Source: Flavobacteriales bacterium
GTDB taxonomy: Bacteria; Bacteroidota; Bacteroidia; Flavobacteriales_D; Crocinitomicaceae
Assembly: GCA_947454525.1 (NCBI GenBank)
Contig: CANGJM010000004.1
Location: forward strand, 124,001 to 188,000
Direction of reading: 5' to 3'
DNA length: 64,000 nt
Both the position numbers and the translations under genes were made by a program. This document shows positions 28,601-39,900 of this stretch, one piece after another (the first letter of the stretch is position 1; every line of letters starts with the position of its first letter). The notes beneath the pieces are model-generated. The model was not told where the DNA came from. It was given only the letters and a program-made list of their open reading frames with translations, and ran no database searches.

Positions 28601-31600
28601 GTAACGATTTCTGCAGGTGTTGCAGCAGCAGATGGATTTAGCTATAGCTACGGTCCAGATGTAGTGGCTTTACCAGATGCAACTGCGGTACAAACAGCGT
28701 TGGGTGCTGCTCCTGCAACCGGTGTTTCAACACTTTGTCCAGAAAATGGATCAGGTACAGGATTGAAATTGGCATTTGATGCCTATTCAAATACAGGTGG
28801 ATGTCCAGTAGCAAATGGTACGACGGCTTCGGGTCCGAATACCTCTGTAGGTAACTCTCCTGGAGTTTATTTAATGTACAACTCTACTAGTTTACACCAA
28901 GGTTCTTCTTGTCCAGGTGTACTTTACTATTCAAATAATACCGCTTGGGCTGCATCTGGGCTTGCGGGTACAGTTACATCCACTCACGTTACCATCAAAA
29001 TTAATGCAACGGGTCAAGTATCTATGTGGCAAAATGGTGTGCAAGTAGTGAACAACGTTGCATTAGGTGCTGGTTACCTTGCAGCGGATAAGAGTACTTG
29101 GAAACATGCGTTTACGGCTCGTACAGGTGGACTTTATGAAGGACACTACATCGATAACTTAGATATTCACTACAATTTGTATGAATATTCTATTGATAAT
29201 GGTGCAACATGGACCATGCAAAATCCTATTCCAGTTCCAATCGGAATGTACCAAACAAAAGTTCGTTACGCAGGTGTAACAAACGGATGTGAGACTTCAG
29301 CAACCATCGGTTTAGCTTCAAATGGAGCGGTTAACATTGGTTCAGCTTTAATCAATGGTTCAGCAACTGCCAATATATGTTCAGGAACGAACTTCACAGT
29401 TATGGCGGCAGGCTTGCCAAATGCAGGTGGAGGATTTCAATACCAATGGCAAGCATCAACAAACAATGGTGCGACTTGGTCAAATGTTGGAACACTCATG
29501 ATTGCTTATATTGATCTGACAACTTCGGCTACTCAAAATACGCAATACCGTTTACAAGTAATTTGTCCGACAGTGACAACATACACATCTGTTGCAACAG
29601 TGACCATTTTCCAAACTCCGGCATTTACGTTATCAGCAAGTAACAATGGGATTTGGTGTGATAACTTCACCGGTGCTCAAACGATTACTGCTTCGAATGC
29701 AGGAATTACCTACGCTTGGTCTCCAGCAACTTCTTTAAGTGCTGCGACTGGTCAAACGGTTACATCAACGACACCAGCAGGTACGCAATCAACGTATACC
29801 GTGATTGGTACAAACGTAGCTGGATGTGCATTGACACAAACCATTTCAGTTGGTTTACCTTATATTAACGTTACATCAAACGTATCTAACTTCTGTGGAT
29901 CAGGTGGTTCTGCTGTGTTAACGGCAACAACCAACGCAGGAGCGAATGCTTCCTTTACTTGGTCTAACTTAAGTCCAACAACGGCAACAATGACTCCAAA
30001 TGGAGCAACTGCAAACGTGAGCATTACAGCAACGTCAAACTTCCAAGTATCGATTGCATCGTACAATGGAAATGCAGGTTGTGCTTCCGTAGGGAACTTC
30101 TCCTTAGGTGTATATCCATTGCCATCTGCGACGGTTACTACATCTGCATCTGGTGTTTGTCCAGGGACTTCAGCAGTAATTAACTCTGGTTTGAGTAGTG
30201 GAAACTTCTCCGCGATTTGTACACCATATGTGAATTATCCAGCTCCTTCGAATGCGACCTACTTGGCTAACACAGGATTGGCACAAGTGGCATTAGCTTC
30301 TGGTTCATTAGATGACGGTGGTTGGAGCGGAATTCCTTTAGGATTTAACTTTAACTTCTTTGGAACAACCTACAACACACTTAACGTTGGAACAAATGGA
30401 GTTCTTCAGTTTGGAGCTTACAATGCAACAGCTTTAGGTGACTTTACGATTGGTGCCTTACCAAATACAGTGGATCCACTTGGTGCGATTTACATCTGTG
30501 CAAATGACCTTGTTGAGTACAACGCAAACAACTACGTTCGTTATTGGACAGATGGTTTTGCTCCGAATAGACGATTTATCATCGAGTATTATGCAAGTCA
30601 ATTTGGAAATGCAGCAAACAAAGTGCGTGCGAAAGCTATTCTTTATGAAACCATCGGTGTAGTGGATGTTCAAGGAATTGAAATCATGTCAACGAATTCA
30701 AAATCTATCGGTGTGAATAACGCAACTGGAACAGTTGGAGCTGCGGCGCCGAACTGTCCTTCAAATACACCGAATTATTGGTCAGCGCAAACAGCAACCA
30801 TTCCAGCTGCTTCTCCACAAGCTTGGAGATTTACTCCACCGGCGAATTACACAACGGTTTGGACAGCAACAGCAGGTGGAACACCAATTGTTGTGGCAAG
30901 TGGAACGAATATCTTTAGTTTGAACGTTGCGCCAACGGTAACGACGAACTACTCGATTTCTTACACGAACCAAACAACTGGATGTTCGAATGCGCCAGGT
31001 TCTGCACAAGTAACAATGGCCGTATTAGGTGTTGTAGCTCCATCAGGAGTAAACGCATTAACTTCTAGTGCGCTTGTTTGTCCAGGTGATCCATTTACAC
31101 TTTCAAACAACTACACAGGAATTGTAGACGGATTGACTTATCAATGGCAAAGTGCACCAGCTGCATCTGGACCATGGACAAACATTACAGGAGCAACAGC
31201 AGCGACAAGTGTTCAAAACATGACGGCTACCACATATTACCGTTGTAACATCCAATCTTGTGGAGGAACAGCAGTGGCAACGGCAGCAGTATTGGTAAGC
31301 TTAAATACAAACTGTATCGCGGTTCCCGCAGCAGGTAACAATTCCATTACAACCTGTAACGGTGTGATCTTTGATAACGGTGGATTAACTGGACCTTACG
31401 CAGCGAGCAGCAATGGTTATACCGTAATTTATCCTTCCACACCAGGTTACATGGTTCAAATACAAGGAACTCAGTATTCTGAAGCGTCGTACGATTACCT
31501 GCAAATTTACAACGGGGTCGGAACAGCTGGTACACAGTTGTATAACTTCTCAGGAACGTCAAGTGCAGTAGGACCAATTACGTCAACTACAGGACCTTTA

Positions 31601-34600
31601 ACGGTTAACTTCTATGCTGATGCGATAATTCAATATGATGGATTTGCCTTAACATCGACATGTATTCCTCCAACACCAACAGTAACTTCAAACATTGCAA
31701 GTGCAAGTGTTTGTATTGGTAGTCCAATTACCTTAACTGCGGCAATTGCCGTTCCAGGAACAGTATATTGGTTCGCAGGCGGATGTGCTACAACGGGTCA
31801 AGTTGGAACAGGATTGTCATTGACGGTTTCTCCTTCAACGACCACAACATATTATGCACGTCTATTCGACGGAACAGTTTGGTCTACTTGTAGTTCTTAT
31901 ACCGTAACAGTAAATACATATCCAGTGATTAACGCTGGTCCAGATGTGAATATTTGTAATGGTGCAACTACTCAATTGTCAGGTTCAGTAACAAACGCTA
32001 CTGCTCCAGGGACATTTACACAGACATATTCTGGGTCTGGTTACGATAATAGTAATTTCTCTATAGGTGGCTTGACTTCAGGTGCTCCTGCAGGTGCAAC
32101 AATTACTTCCATTACCTATACAGCAACTATCGGAACTTTCTGTACTTCATGGTATAATTACAACTATTATGTAAATGGTACTTTGGTCACTGCTGGCTGT
32201 GATGGAACATTTACGTATACTGGATTAAATGGTCAACCTGCAAACGGTCAATTGTTGCAGATTTTCTCTCAAGACAATGATGCTTTTGCAGATTTTGTGA
32301 CGATGGGCTTAACAGTTACTGTGAATTATGCGGTAGCAGCGTCCACGACGGTTTGGACACCAGCAATTGGATTAAGTGCTACGAATATTCTAAATCCAGT
32401 GGCGAATCCAACAACGACGACAAACTATAATATGGCGGTAACATCTGCGCAAGGATGTACATCGAATGATCAAGTACTTGTAACGGTTCAACAATTACCG
32501 GTAGTGACGATTGCTAATCAAACGGTTTCAACATTCTGTAACGGTGGAAGTGTGGTGTTAGCACCAACGCCAACAGCACAAAGCTATGCTTGGACACAAG
32601 GAACAACGCCAGTTGGAACAGGTTCAACGTATACAGCTACAACTTCAGGAACGTATTCCTTGGTGGTAACAAATTACTATCCAACTACCGCACTTACATG
32701 TAGCAGTTTACCTTCAAATGCGATTACAGTAACCGTGAATCCAAATCCAAATACGACAATCACTCCGAGTGGTTCAACAAGTATTTGTCAAGGAGCTAGT
32801 GTTTCTTTAGCTGCAGGTGCGACAAACTCTACACCAGTGACTTACTTATGGTCGAATGGTGCAACTACTTCAAGTATCGTAGCAACCGCTTCAGGATCTT
32901 CTACAGTGGCGATCACGAATAACTTCGGTTGTACAACGACTTCGGCACCAACAACCGTAACGGTTCTTCCATTGCCAGTGGCGACTATCACAGCAGGTGG
33001 ATCAACAACGTTCTGTGCTGGTGGTTCGGTAGCATTGAATGCTTCGACAGGAGCTTCTTACTTGTGGTCTCCAGGTGGGGCGACAACTCAAGCATTATCG
33101 GCAACGACTTCTGGAAACTATTCAGTAACAGTTACAAGTGCAAACGGATGTTCAGCAACTTCAACACCAATTGCGGTGAATGTATTGACTGCTCCGGCGA
33201 ATGCGCCAATTGCTGGTCCTGCTTCATTGTGTGTGGGTAATGCTGTGGCATTGACAAACCCTGTATCAAATGGTGTTTGGTCAAGTTCAAATACTTCTGT
33301 TCTAAACGTGAATGCTTCAACAGGAGCAGGAGTTGGAAATGGAATTGGAACAGCAACGGTTACCTATACAACAACAGGTGCGAATGGATGTACTTCCGCT
33401 CAAACAGCAACAGTGAACGTTACAGGTTCTCCAGTCGCTTCGATTTCAACTACAGGAGCTACAGCAATCTGTCAAGGTGGAACAGTGACATTAACTGCGA
33501 ATCCTGCTTCATCTTACTTATGGAATAACAATGCAACAACTCAATCGATCACTGTTTCGAATGGTGGTGCTTACTCTGTGGTGATTTCAAATGGTCCTGG
33601 ATGTTCGTCTGCAGCATCTGCTCCAACAACAGTTACGGTAAATGCTTTACCAGTTGCTGCAATCAGCGCGAATGGTTCCACAGTGTTCTGTCAAGGTGGA
33701 AGTGTAAACTTAACAGCGACAGGTGGTTCAACATATGTATGGAGTAACAATACAACAGGAGCAACGCTTTCTGCTAATACAGCAGGAAACTACTTTGTGA
33801 CTGTAACAAATGCAAATGGTTGTACGGCAATTTCCAATACGATTGCAGTTGCGGTTAACGCCTTGCCAACGGCAACAATCACGGCGAACGGACCAACAGC
33901 GTTCTGTCAAGGTGGAAACGTTGTGTTGACAGCAGGAGGAAATGGAGCAATTGTTTGGACAAATAATCAAAATACACCTGCGATTACGGTAGCAGCATCA
34001 GGAAACTATGCGTACACGATCACGGATGCGAATGGTTGTTCAGCAACATCAACTCCAACAACGGTAGCCGTATCAGCTTTACCAGTTGTTCCTTCCATCA
34101 CAGGTGCTAACAACGTATGTTCTGGTGCATCTACTTTATTTGCGAATACAATGACTGGTGGAACTTGGTCAAGTTCCAATGGATCAATTGCATCTGTTGA
34201 TGCTTTAGGTTCAGTGACAGGATCAGGTGTTGGTTCTGCTACCATCTCTTACCAAGTAACGCAAAATGGTTGTTCAGCAACATCAACGAAAGTCATCAAC
34301 GTACAAGCTGCTCCAGTAGCAAGTATCTCAGCGTTAAGTTCAACAAGCTTCTGTGTTGGAGCGAACGTAACGTTGGTTTCTTCTCCAGGAGTATCGTATG
34401 TTTGGTCAAATGGTGCATCAACACAAAACGTTACCTTGAATACTGCTGGACCTATCACGGTTCAAGTAACAGGAACGAACGGATGTTCTGCGACATCAGC
34501 GCCACAAACAATCACCGTAAATGCACTTCCAATATTGGATCCAATTGCAGGAGCGAGTGTGGTGTGTGTGGGATCAACAGGAACATTGACAAATACAACA

Positions 34601-36445
34601 GGTGGAGGTTCTTGGTCAAGTGCCAATGCGAACGTAGCAGTAGTAAATGCTTCTACGGGGGCTGTTTCAGGAAATGCGGCTGGTACAGCAAACATAACAT
34701 ACGCTTACACGAATGCAAACGGATGTTCAGCATCAGTGAGTGCGCCGGTGGTGATTCAAGCATTGCCAAGTGCGGCAACAACAGTAGCTGGTTCAACAGT
34801 ATTCTGTCAAGGTGGATCCGTAACGATTACAGCTCCAACAGCTGCGTCTTACATATGGTCTCCAGGTGGAGCAACAACACAGTCAATTTCTGCAACAGCA
34901 GGTGGAACGTATACGGTTCAAGTATCCAACGGAGCTTGTTCATCTACTTCTCCAGCAACTGTGGTGACTGTAAATGCATTGCCGACAGCGAGTATCTCAA
35001 GTTCAGCGACTGCAATTTGTCAAGGTGGATCAGTTACATTGACTGCAGCACCAGCAACAACCTATACTTGGACAAATGGTGCAACAACACAATCGATCAA
35101 CGTAACAACGGCAGGAAACTACGGTGTGACCGTTTCGAATGTGAATGGTTGTACAAGTACATCAGCGCCTACAGCAATCAGTGTAAGTGCAGTGCCAGCA
35201 TCGTTTATCTCTGCTGCAGGACCAACAACATTCTGTAATGGAAGTAGCGTTGTCTTAACAGCGAACGCAGGTTCATCTTACGTGTGGTCAACGGGAGCAA
35301 CAACGCAAAATATCACCGTGAATGCAAGTGGAAACTACTTCGTGACTATTTCGAACGCGGCTGGATGTTCAACAGTATCCAATGAGATTCAAGTGACTAC
35401 GCAGCAAACGTTTGGCGCAACTGCTACAGCGGTTGGACCAACAGCAGTATGTAACGGAGCATTTGTTACCTTGGTAGCATCTCCTGGAACATCTTACTTA
35501 TGGTCAAATGGTGCAACAACACAAGGTATCAATGCAGGAGTAAACGGAAACTACAACGTGACTGTAACGAATGCTTTAGGATGTACTTCAACGTCAACAA
35601 ACATTCCAGTAACGATCTTACCAGTTCCAACTGCGGGAATCACGACAAGTGGAGCGACAACGTTCTGTGAAGGTGGATCCGTTGTATTGACAGGAACAGG
35701 TGGTAACACATACATTTGGAACTCTAGCATCAATGGTTCAACAATCACAGCTACGCAAGCAGGAACGTACATCGTAACGGCTTACGCAGCGAATGGATGT
35801 TCAGATGCGGCTGAAGTGATTGTAAACGTGAACGAAGTTCCTTCTGGATCATTGATTCTGAATGGTAACAATGTTCTTTGTCCAGGTGAGTCCTTAGTGA
35901 TCTCTGCACAACCGAACAACACGTACACTTGGAGTAACAACGCGACTACACAGTCAATCACGGTAACGACTCCGGGAACGTATTCAGCGGTATTAACTGG
36001 ATTGAACGGATGTACATCGAATTCAGATGTAGTAACTGTAACAGCTGGAGCAGCGACGTCAAGTACAATTGATGCAACAGCGTTGAGCAGTTACACATTG
36101 AATGAAGTGGTTTACACGCAATCAGGAACGTACACACAAACCTTGACGAATGCGGCAGGATGTGACAGTACAATTACCTTGAACTTAACATTGACAGTTG
36201 GAATCGAAGAAGGAAACATCACAGATGTGACGTTGTACCCGAATCCAACAAGTGAGTCATTTACGATTAAAACTTCAGCGCCAGTTTACGGTACATTCAA
36301 CATCGTAGACGCACAAGGTAAGCTTGTGTTTGCAGGGGAGATGACAGGAACGGAAACGAATGTAAACATCGCTAGCGTTGCTAGAGGAATTTACTACTTA
36401 CGTATTCCAGAAGTGTCAGAACCACTACGCGTAGTGAAAAACTAA
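25604..36445 (+). CDS. Giant (3613 aa) T9SS type A cargo, adhesin-like: GEVED, L-type lectin-like, CUB-like and Ig/PKD-like repeats
   Basis: Signal peptide ending STSEVLAQ; two GEVED domains (HVWVDWNNDFDFVDAGET..; VGVWFDWNNNYIYETTEYV..); lectin-like (NDFNPSVNGRMQLTSPVGSKNGG..FQIDFDF..ADGFSYSYG); CUB-like (VIFDNGGLTGPYAASSNGYTVIYPS..YDYLQIYNG); about 12 Ig-like repeats; C-term VTLYPNPTSESFTIKTSAPVYGTFNIVDAQGKLVF..GIYYLRIPEVSEPLRVVKN. Confidence 0.93.
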   Translation: MKNLYIFSKSLGKLASFLVPVLFVIGMFGSTSEVLAQCTNTSSYGSAVAPTGTAVTTISTCSYQTEYSTITSVVAGNRYVVTNNAAAGAFITIRYATSGGTAVAAGFSPLQFTAPCAGTYYAHWNTNAACGTATGCTTTTISCVSCGATNGNQCTNTSSYGSATAPTTGSVNFSTCSYASEYSTLNSVVAGTVYRCSSSIATDFITIRSGSSAGPVVASGKGPLTWTSTVAGTYYCHWSASAACATASGCRTTSIAYVGVGPCSGCTGTPAPGNTLTSAAFCPSGSSVNLSLQNPTGTGAVYQWQSGPTSTGPWTNVGTNATTFAPIITGATWFRCVVSCGVNAGPSTPVQITLGPCVPVGSTVYYLTNTNSTGGISNIATTGASPGGYGDYYNTQTVSQYPGMSFVVNMNSIYSSDYFHVWVDWNNDFDFVDAGETIFISTGYQANASVTVPIGASQTPGNYRMRVANSYIGSVGSCGPATYGEYEDYKLTVLVPPPCSGMPNPGNTVANLNSAPIGTTIVLGLQNATIGTGVTYQWQTSSSSTGPWTNITGATSATYSFAFATPAWYQCIVTCSASGSTTANPIQITQSACIPTSTYGNSGAYYGVITNVSFGTMNHTSGALAAPWYASYPTTVATTSVVAGTTQNLSISSYYYDIVGVWFDWNNNYIYETTEYVAVNPLSNSAGVAWTGTASVLVPANASVGLVNMRVRTNYYGYALTSADPCTTTLYGETKDYKITIVAPPAAPPINATAFSSCAAGVTLTASVAAPANVSYYWQTSATGTSTANGVASYVVYGNGTYYLRAVNTLYNVWGLASSITITSFPTVTPPTAIIVSTPSCPSANLTMGAAPSGINYYWQGTNSAGFSTTNNATAAYNTSTTGTYYVRAKDASGCWSDNTSSLVTIYTSPNATANFVAPITCGTNGQIVFNVQGSGTVFLSDFGTNTLPTGTISAGNDFNPSVNGRMQLTSPVGSKNGGVVIPNNTGIASNDFQIDFDFVTISAGVAAADGFSYSYGPDVVALPDATAVQTALGAAPATGVSTLCPENGSGTGLKLAFDAYSNTGGCPVANGTTASGPNTSVGNSPGVYLMYNSTSLHQGSSCPGVLYYSNNTAWAASGLAGTVTSTHVTIKINATGQVSMWQNGVQVVNNVALGAGYLAADKSTWKHAFTARTGGLYEGHYIDNLDIHYNLYEYSIDNGATWTMQNPIPVPIGMYQTKVRYAGVTNGCETSATIGLASNGAVNIGSALINGSATANICSGTNFTVMAAGLPNAGGGFQYQWQASTNNGATWSNVGTLMIAYIDLTTSATQNTQYRLQVICPTVTTYTSVATVTIFQTPAFTLSASNNGIWCDNFTGAQTITASNAGITYAWSPATSLSAATGQTVTSTTPAGTQSTYTVIGTNVAGCALTQTISVGLPYINVTSNVSNFCGSGGSAVLTATTNAGANASFTWSNLSPTTATMTPNGATANVSITATSNFQVSIASYNGNAGCASVGNFSLGVYPLPSATVTTSASGVCPGTSAVINSGLSSGNFSAICTPYVNYPAPSNATYLANTGLAQVALASGSLDDGGWSGIPLGFNFNFFGTTYNTLNVGTNGVLQFGAYNATALGDFTIGALPNTVDPLGAIYICANDLVEYNANNYVRYWTDGFAPNRRFIIEYYASQFGNAANKVRAKAILYETIGVVDVQGIEIMSTNSKSIGVNNATGTVGAAAPNCPSNTPNYWSAQTATIPAASPQAWRFTPPANYTTVWTATAGGTPIVVASGTNIFSLNVAPTVTTNYSISYTNQTTGCSNAPGSAQVTMAVLGVVAPSGVNALTSSALVCPGDPFTLSNNYTGIVDGLTYQWQSAPAASGPWTNITGATAATSVQNMTATTYYRCNIQSCGGTAVATAAVLVSLNTNCIAVPAAGNNSITTCNGVIFDNGGLTGPYAASSNGYTVIYPSTPGYMVQIQGTQYSEASYDYLQIYNGVGTAGTQLYNFSGTSSAVGPITSTTGPLTVNFYADAIIQYDGFALTSTCIPPTPTVTSNIASASVCIGSPITLTAAIAVPGTVYWFAGGCATTGQVGTGLSLTVSPSTTTTYYARLFDGTVWSTCSSYTVTVNTYPVINAGPDVNICNGATTQLSGSVTNATAPGTFTQTYSGSGYDNSNFSIGGLTSGAPAGATITSITYTATIGTFCTSWYNYNYYVNGTLVTAGCDGTFTYTGLNGQPANGQLLQIFSQDNDAFADFVTMGLTVTVNYAVAASTTVWTPAIGLSATNILNPVANPTTTTNYNMAVTSAQGCTSNDQVLVTVQQLPVVTIANQTVSTFCNGGSVVLAPTPTAQSYAWTQGTTPVGTGSTYTATTSGTYSLVVTNYYPTTALTCSSLPSNAITVTVNPNPNTTITPSGSTSICQGASVSLAAGATNSTPVTYLWSNGATTSSIVATASGSSTVAITNNFGCTTTSAPTTVTVLPLPVATITAGGSTTFCAGGSVALNASTGASYLWSPGGATTQALSATTSGNYSVTVTSANGCSATSTPIAVNVLTAPANAPIAGPASLCVGNAVALTNPVSNGVWSSSNTSVLNVNASTGAGVGNGIGTATVTYTTTGANGCTSAQTATVNVTGSPVASISTTGATAICQGGTVTLTANPASSYLWNNNATTQSITVSNGGAYSVVISNGPGCSSAASAPTTVTVNALPVAAISANGSTVFCQGGSVNLTATGGSTYVWSNNTTGATLSANTAGNYFVTVTNANGCTAISNTIAVAVNALPTATITANGPTAFCQGGNVVLTAGGNGAIVWTNNQNTPAITVAASGNYAYTITDANGCSATSTPTTVAVSALPVVPSITGANNVCSGASTLFANTMTGGTWSSSNGSIASVDALGSVTGSGVGSATISYQVTQNGCSATSTKVINVQAAPVASISALSSTSFCVGANVTLVSSPGVSYVWSNGASTQNVTLNTAGPITVQVTGTNGCSATSAPQTITVNALPILDPIAGASVVCVGSTGTLTNTTGGGSWSSANANVAVVNASTGAVSGNAAGTANITYAYTNANGCSASVSAPVVIQALPSAATTVAGSTVFCQGGSVTITAPTAASYIWSPGGATTQSISATAGGTYTVQVSNGACSSTSPATVVTVNALPTASISSSATAICQGGSVTLTAAPATTYTWTNGATTQSINVTTAGNYGVTVSNVNGCTSTSAPTAISVSAVPASFISAAGPTTFCNGSSVVLTANAGSSYVWSTGATTQNITVNASGNYFVTISNAAGCSTVSNEIQVTTQQTFGATATAVGPTAVCNGAFVTLVASPGTSYLWSNGATTQGINAGVNGNYNVTVTNALGCTSTSTNIPVTILPVPTAGITTSGATTFCEGGSVVLTGTGGNTYIWNSSINGSTITATQAGTYIVTAYAANGCSDAAEVIVNVNEVPSGSLILNGNNVLCPGESLVISAQPNNTYTWSNNATTQSITVTTPGTYSAVLTGLNGCTSNSDVVTVTAGAATSSTIDATALSSYTLNEVVYTQSGTYTQTLTNAAGCDSTITLNLTLTVGIEEGNITDVTLYPNPTSESFTIKTSAPVYGTFNIVDAQGKLVFAGEMTGTETNVNIASVARGIYYLRIPEVSEPLRVVKN
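32749..36030 (+). repeat. Array of about 12 Ig/PKD-like repeats (ITxxGxTTFCQGGSVxLTAxxxxSYxWSNGATTxSIxVxxxGxYxVTVTNxxGC) with interspersed Big_2-like units
   Basis: Counted by eye in the translation; each unit has a conserved FCxG and a GC near its end. Confidence 0.85.
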
Positions 36446-36462
36446 AATCGTTTAAACCTTTT

Positions 36463-36498
36463 AAACCCCGACATTCATCAGAATCGTCGGGGTTTTTT
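36463..36498 (+). terminator. Rho-independent terminator
   Basis: AAACCCCGAC attcatcagaatc GTCGGGGTTT followed by TTTT. Confidence 0.85.
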
Positions 36499-36524
36499 TA
36501 TGCTCAAAATTCCGCTCTCCGCTC

Positions 36525-36715
36525 TGTTTCCCGCTCTCGCTTTCACACTCGCTCTGCTTCTCGCTCTCGCTCTGCTTCTCGCTCTCGCTCTGTTTCCCGC
36601 TCTCCGCTCTGTCCGCCGCGGCGGACCCGCTCTCCGCTCTGCTTCTCGCTCTCGCTCTGTTTCCCGCTCTCCGCTCTGTTTCCCGCTCTCGCTCTGCTTC
36701 TCGCTCTCGCTCTGA
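36525..36715. repeat. CT-rich imperfect minisatellite (CGCTCTCGCTCTGCTTCT / CGCTCTCCGCTCTGTTTCC units) with central palindrome GTCCGCCGCGGCGGAC
   Basis: Read directly; palindrome at 36611-36626; one strand almost only C/T/G. Confidence 0.9.
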
Positions 36716-36910
36716 TAACCAGGTGCTTGGCACTAGTTCACTAATCCCCAATACTCGATAAACCCCCAACAATAATCATCGGATTAATCTAAATATTCGA
36801 TGAAAACCCCTTCTTGTTTCTTTTCAACAAGCAAATGTTCATTGGTCTTGATTTTGAGTATTTTAATTTCTAAATTGGGGCTACCAAAACTGTATTTTAG
36901 ACCCGAGACT

Positions 36911-39900
36911 ATGAATATTACTACTATTCTCCGCTCAGCGCAAGCTGTAATCAATTCACGTACGATTTCCACTACATCTGTATCCAACGCAGTTCCATCT
37001 AAGAAGTCAAGCATGACCTCGTTTATGCTGGCGCTTAGCTTGCTTTTTTCTTTGTTGAGTGTTGAGAGCTGGGGGCAGACGGTTGTTAGTTATACAACTC
37101 CGGGTAGTTATTCCTGGGTTTGTCCTACAGGGGTTACATCTGTAACTGTTCAATGTTGGGGTGCAGGTGGGTCAGGAGGTATTTCGGGATTTACTAAGGC
37201 CGGAGGAGCTGGAGGTGGAGGAGGTGCATTTGCTTCATCTGTGATAAATGTTACTCCGGGTAATTCGTATTCAATTGTTGTGGGTGCAGGTGGGATTTCA
37301 CCAACATCCACTGCAACAACTGGAAATACAGGTGGACAATCATACTTTAATACACCTTTAACTGTAATGGCTATTGGAGGAAGTGGCGGAGGATATTACA
37401 TTTCATCTACTAGTCCTGGAATTGGAGGAAATGGTGGGGCTTTTAATTCTTGCGTGGGAACAATTCGTTGGAGTGGAGGTAATGGTGGTAATTCTTCCTC
37501 AACTACCGGTAATTCTGCTACTTCCGGTGGAGGTGGCTCAAGTGCAGGTACTGGTGCAATTGGAAATAATGCAAATTTATTCACTGGAGGTGCAGCTCCA
37601 TCAGGTGGCGTTGCTGGAGTAAATGGATATAGTTCAGGAGCTGCCGGAGGTGCAGTAGGTACAAACGGAAATCCTGGTGGGGGTGGGGGATCCGGTTCTC
37701 GAAATAGTGGTACTGCAGGATTGATTGCAGGAAATGGCGGTGGAGGAAAAATTATTTTAACATTTACAGAGCCACCTTGTTCTGGAACTCCCAATCCTGG
37801 AAACACAGTATCTTCGGTTTATGCTGTTGTGTCTGGTGGTACTGTTAATTTATCCCTCCAAAATGCTACTAGTGGAACAGGAATAACATATCAGTGGCAA
37901 TCATCTACCACTTCTTCTACTGCGGGTTTTTCAAATATTAACGGTGCTACGAATAGTACTTATGTAACATCTTTGTCCGTTTCAACATGGTTTCGTTGCG
38001 TAGTTTACTGTTCCGTTAGCTCCGGGATTTCTAATGCTGTTCAAGTTTTAGTTCAGCCATATTGCGCACCAACAGGTACTGCATCTTATTACATTAATAA
38101 TTTTTCAACTACATCCGGATTAACAAACATAAACAATTCAACATTGTCTAATGGAGGTTATGGTAATTTTACTTCTCTCAATGTTTCCAATATTGCCGGT
38201 AGTTCAACAGGATTTTCAATTAGTCATTCGGCAACTTCAGGCGGAGCGGGAGTTGGTATATGGGTCGATTGGAATAATGATTTTGATTTTGCTGATGCAA
38301 ATGAACAAATAGCGCTGACTACAGCATATAATTATAGTCCTTTTACTGGTTCTATTATTGTTCCTGCCTCTACTCTTGCGGGAAATTACAGACTGAGGAT
38401 TGTAATTGATTATAATTCGACGTCTCCAATAAATTGTCCTGTTGGTATCAGTGGGGAAACAGAAGATTATATTTTTCAGGTAGTGGAATGTACATCACCT
38501 TCAACTCAAACCTCTGCTTTAACTGCGGGAACACCAGGTGTAACTTCCGCCAATATAAATTGGACAAATGGAAATGGTGCTGGAAGGGTCGTGTATATCA
38601 ATTCTACGAATTCGTTTACGAATCCAAATATCGGATCAAATCCTACAGTTTCCACAGCCTGGTCTAATACAGGTCAACAGTGTATTTATAATGGCACAGG
38701 TACTGGCCCAGTCACGGTTACTGGTTTATCTGCTTCTTCAACCTATTATCTCAGGGCATTTGAATATTGTGCTCCGGATCGCAATTATCAAACAGCCACA
38801 GCAACGGGGAATTCAAATTCATTTACTACATCGGCTCCAAGTCCAACCATAACGGTCATTGGTGCCCCAACTTTTTCTAACCAATGTGTGAATACCACAA
38901 GTAATCAAAGTTCTTTTACAGTTAGTGGGGTTTACTTAACGAATAACGTAACTATTGGTGCAGTAACAGGATACACTTATTCTACAAATCCAGCTGGCCC
39001 ATATACTAATTCTCTAACTTTTTCTCCGACAACTGGAACCTTAGCATCGACAATTGTATATGTGCGATTTACACCTACATCTGCAACTACCTTTAATGGG
39101 CCAATTGTGGTTTCTAGTACAGGTGCGACTACGCAGAATGTGGTTGTTTCGGCTGCAGGTGTTAATGCAAGTATTTCAAGTCAGCCTTCCTCTGCGGCAG
39201 AAACATATTGCAATGGAACTTCAGCAACGGCGTTAAGTGTAACAGTTCCGTCTGCAGGAGGAAGTAGTTATTCCTACCAATGGTATTCAAATGCTGCCAA
39301 TTCAAACTCAGGTGGTACGTTAATTACTAATGCAACATCAGCTTCCTATACACCACCTACGACCTCAAATGGTACAACTTATTACTATTGTGTGGTTTCA
39401 GGCTGTGGAACGAGTACGTCTACGTCAACGGTTTCTGGAGCGATTAATGTGGTGAGTTGTTCAAGTACGAACATTCCAGCTACAGGTTCAACAAATGTAG
39501 TATGCGGAACGAACACATACATTTATGACAGTGGTGGACCATCAGGTGATTATGCTACAAATAGTAATGGATTTATTGTCCTTAATAATTCTGGAAATGG
39601 AATAATTACAATTAGCGGTAGTTACTCTGCAGTTGAATCATGTTGTGATGATATAAATATTTATTCTGGTTCGGGAACAACAGGAACTCTCCTATATAAC
39701 TATTTTGGTTCTGGAAATATTACTACCTACTCGAGTACACCAGGTGAAACAATCACTATCCAAATTGTTTCAGATGGATCTGTACAGGGTGCTGGCTTGA
39801 GTTTGCTTGCAACTTATTCAGGTTTCCCCACCATTAATAATGTTTCCCCAACGAATATTTGTGGAGGTGGAACCTTAACTATTAATGGATCCAATTTCTC

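Noticed and set aside
34270-35238. 322-aa + strand ORF in an alternative frame inside the first giant gene
   Set aside because: Overlaps the in-frame repeat-coding sequence completely; Cys/Asn/Ser-rich composition is a by-product of frame-shifted reading of the repeat array.
36423-36436. Palindrome CACTACGCGTAGTG near the stop codon of the first giant gene
   Set aside because: Encodes the conserved PLRVV tail, is almost the same in the second gene (CACTACGTGTAGTG), and is short; probably incidental.
36525-36715. Possible CRISPR array in the CT-rich region or in the giant gene repeats
   Set aside because: No constant repeat with unique spacers; units are degenerate minisatellite or protein-coding repeats, and no cas genes are present.
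36461-36772. Minus-strand 103-aa ORF rich in Glu/Arg/Ser (SEREREAERERETERR..)
   Set aside because: Translation of the CT-rich minisatellite; no start context and low complexity.
37396-37806. 136-aa minus-strand proline-rich ORF
   Set aside because: Antisense of the Gly-rich N-terminal domain of the second giant protein (Gly codons read as Pro).
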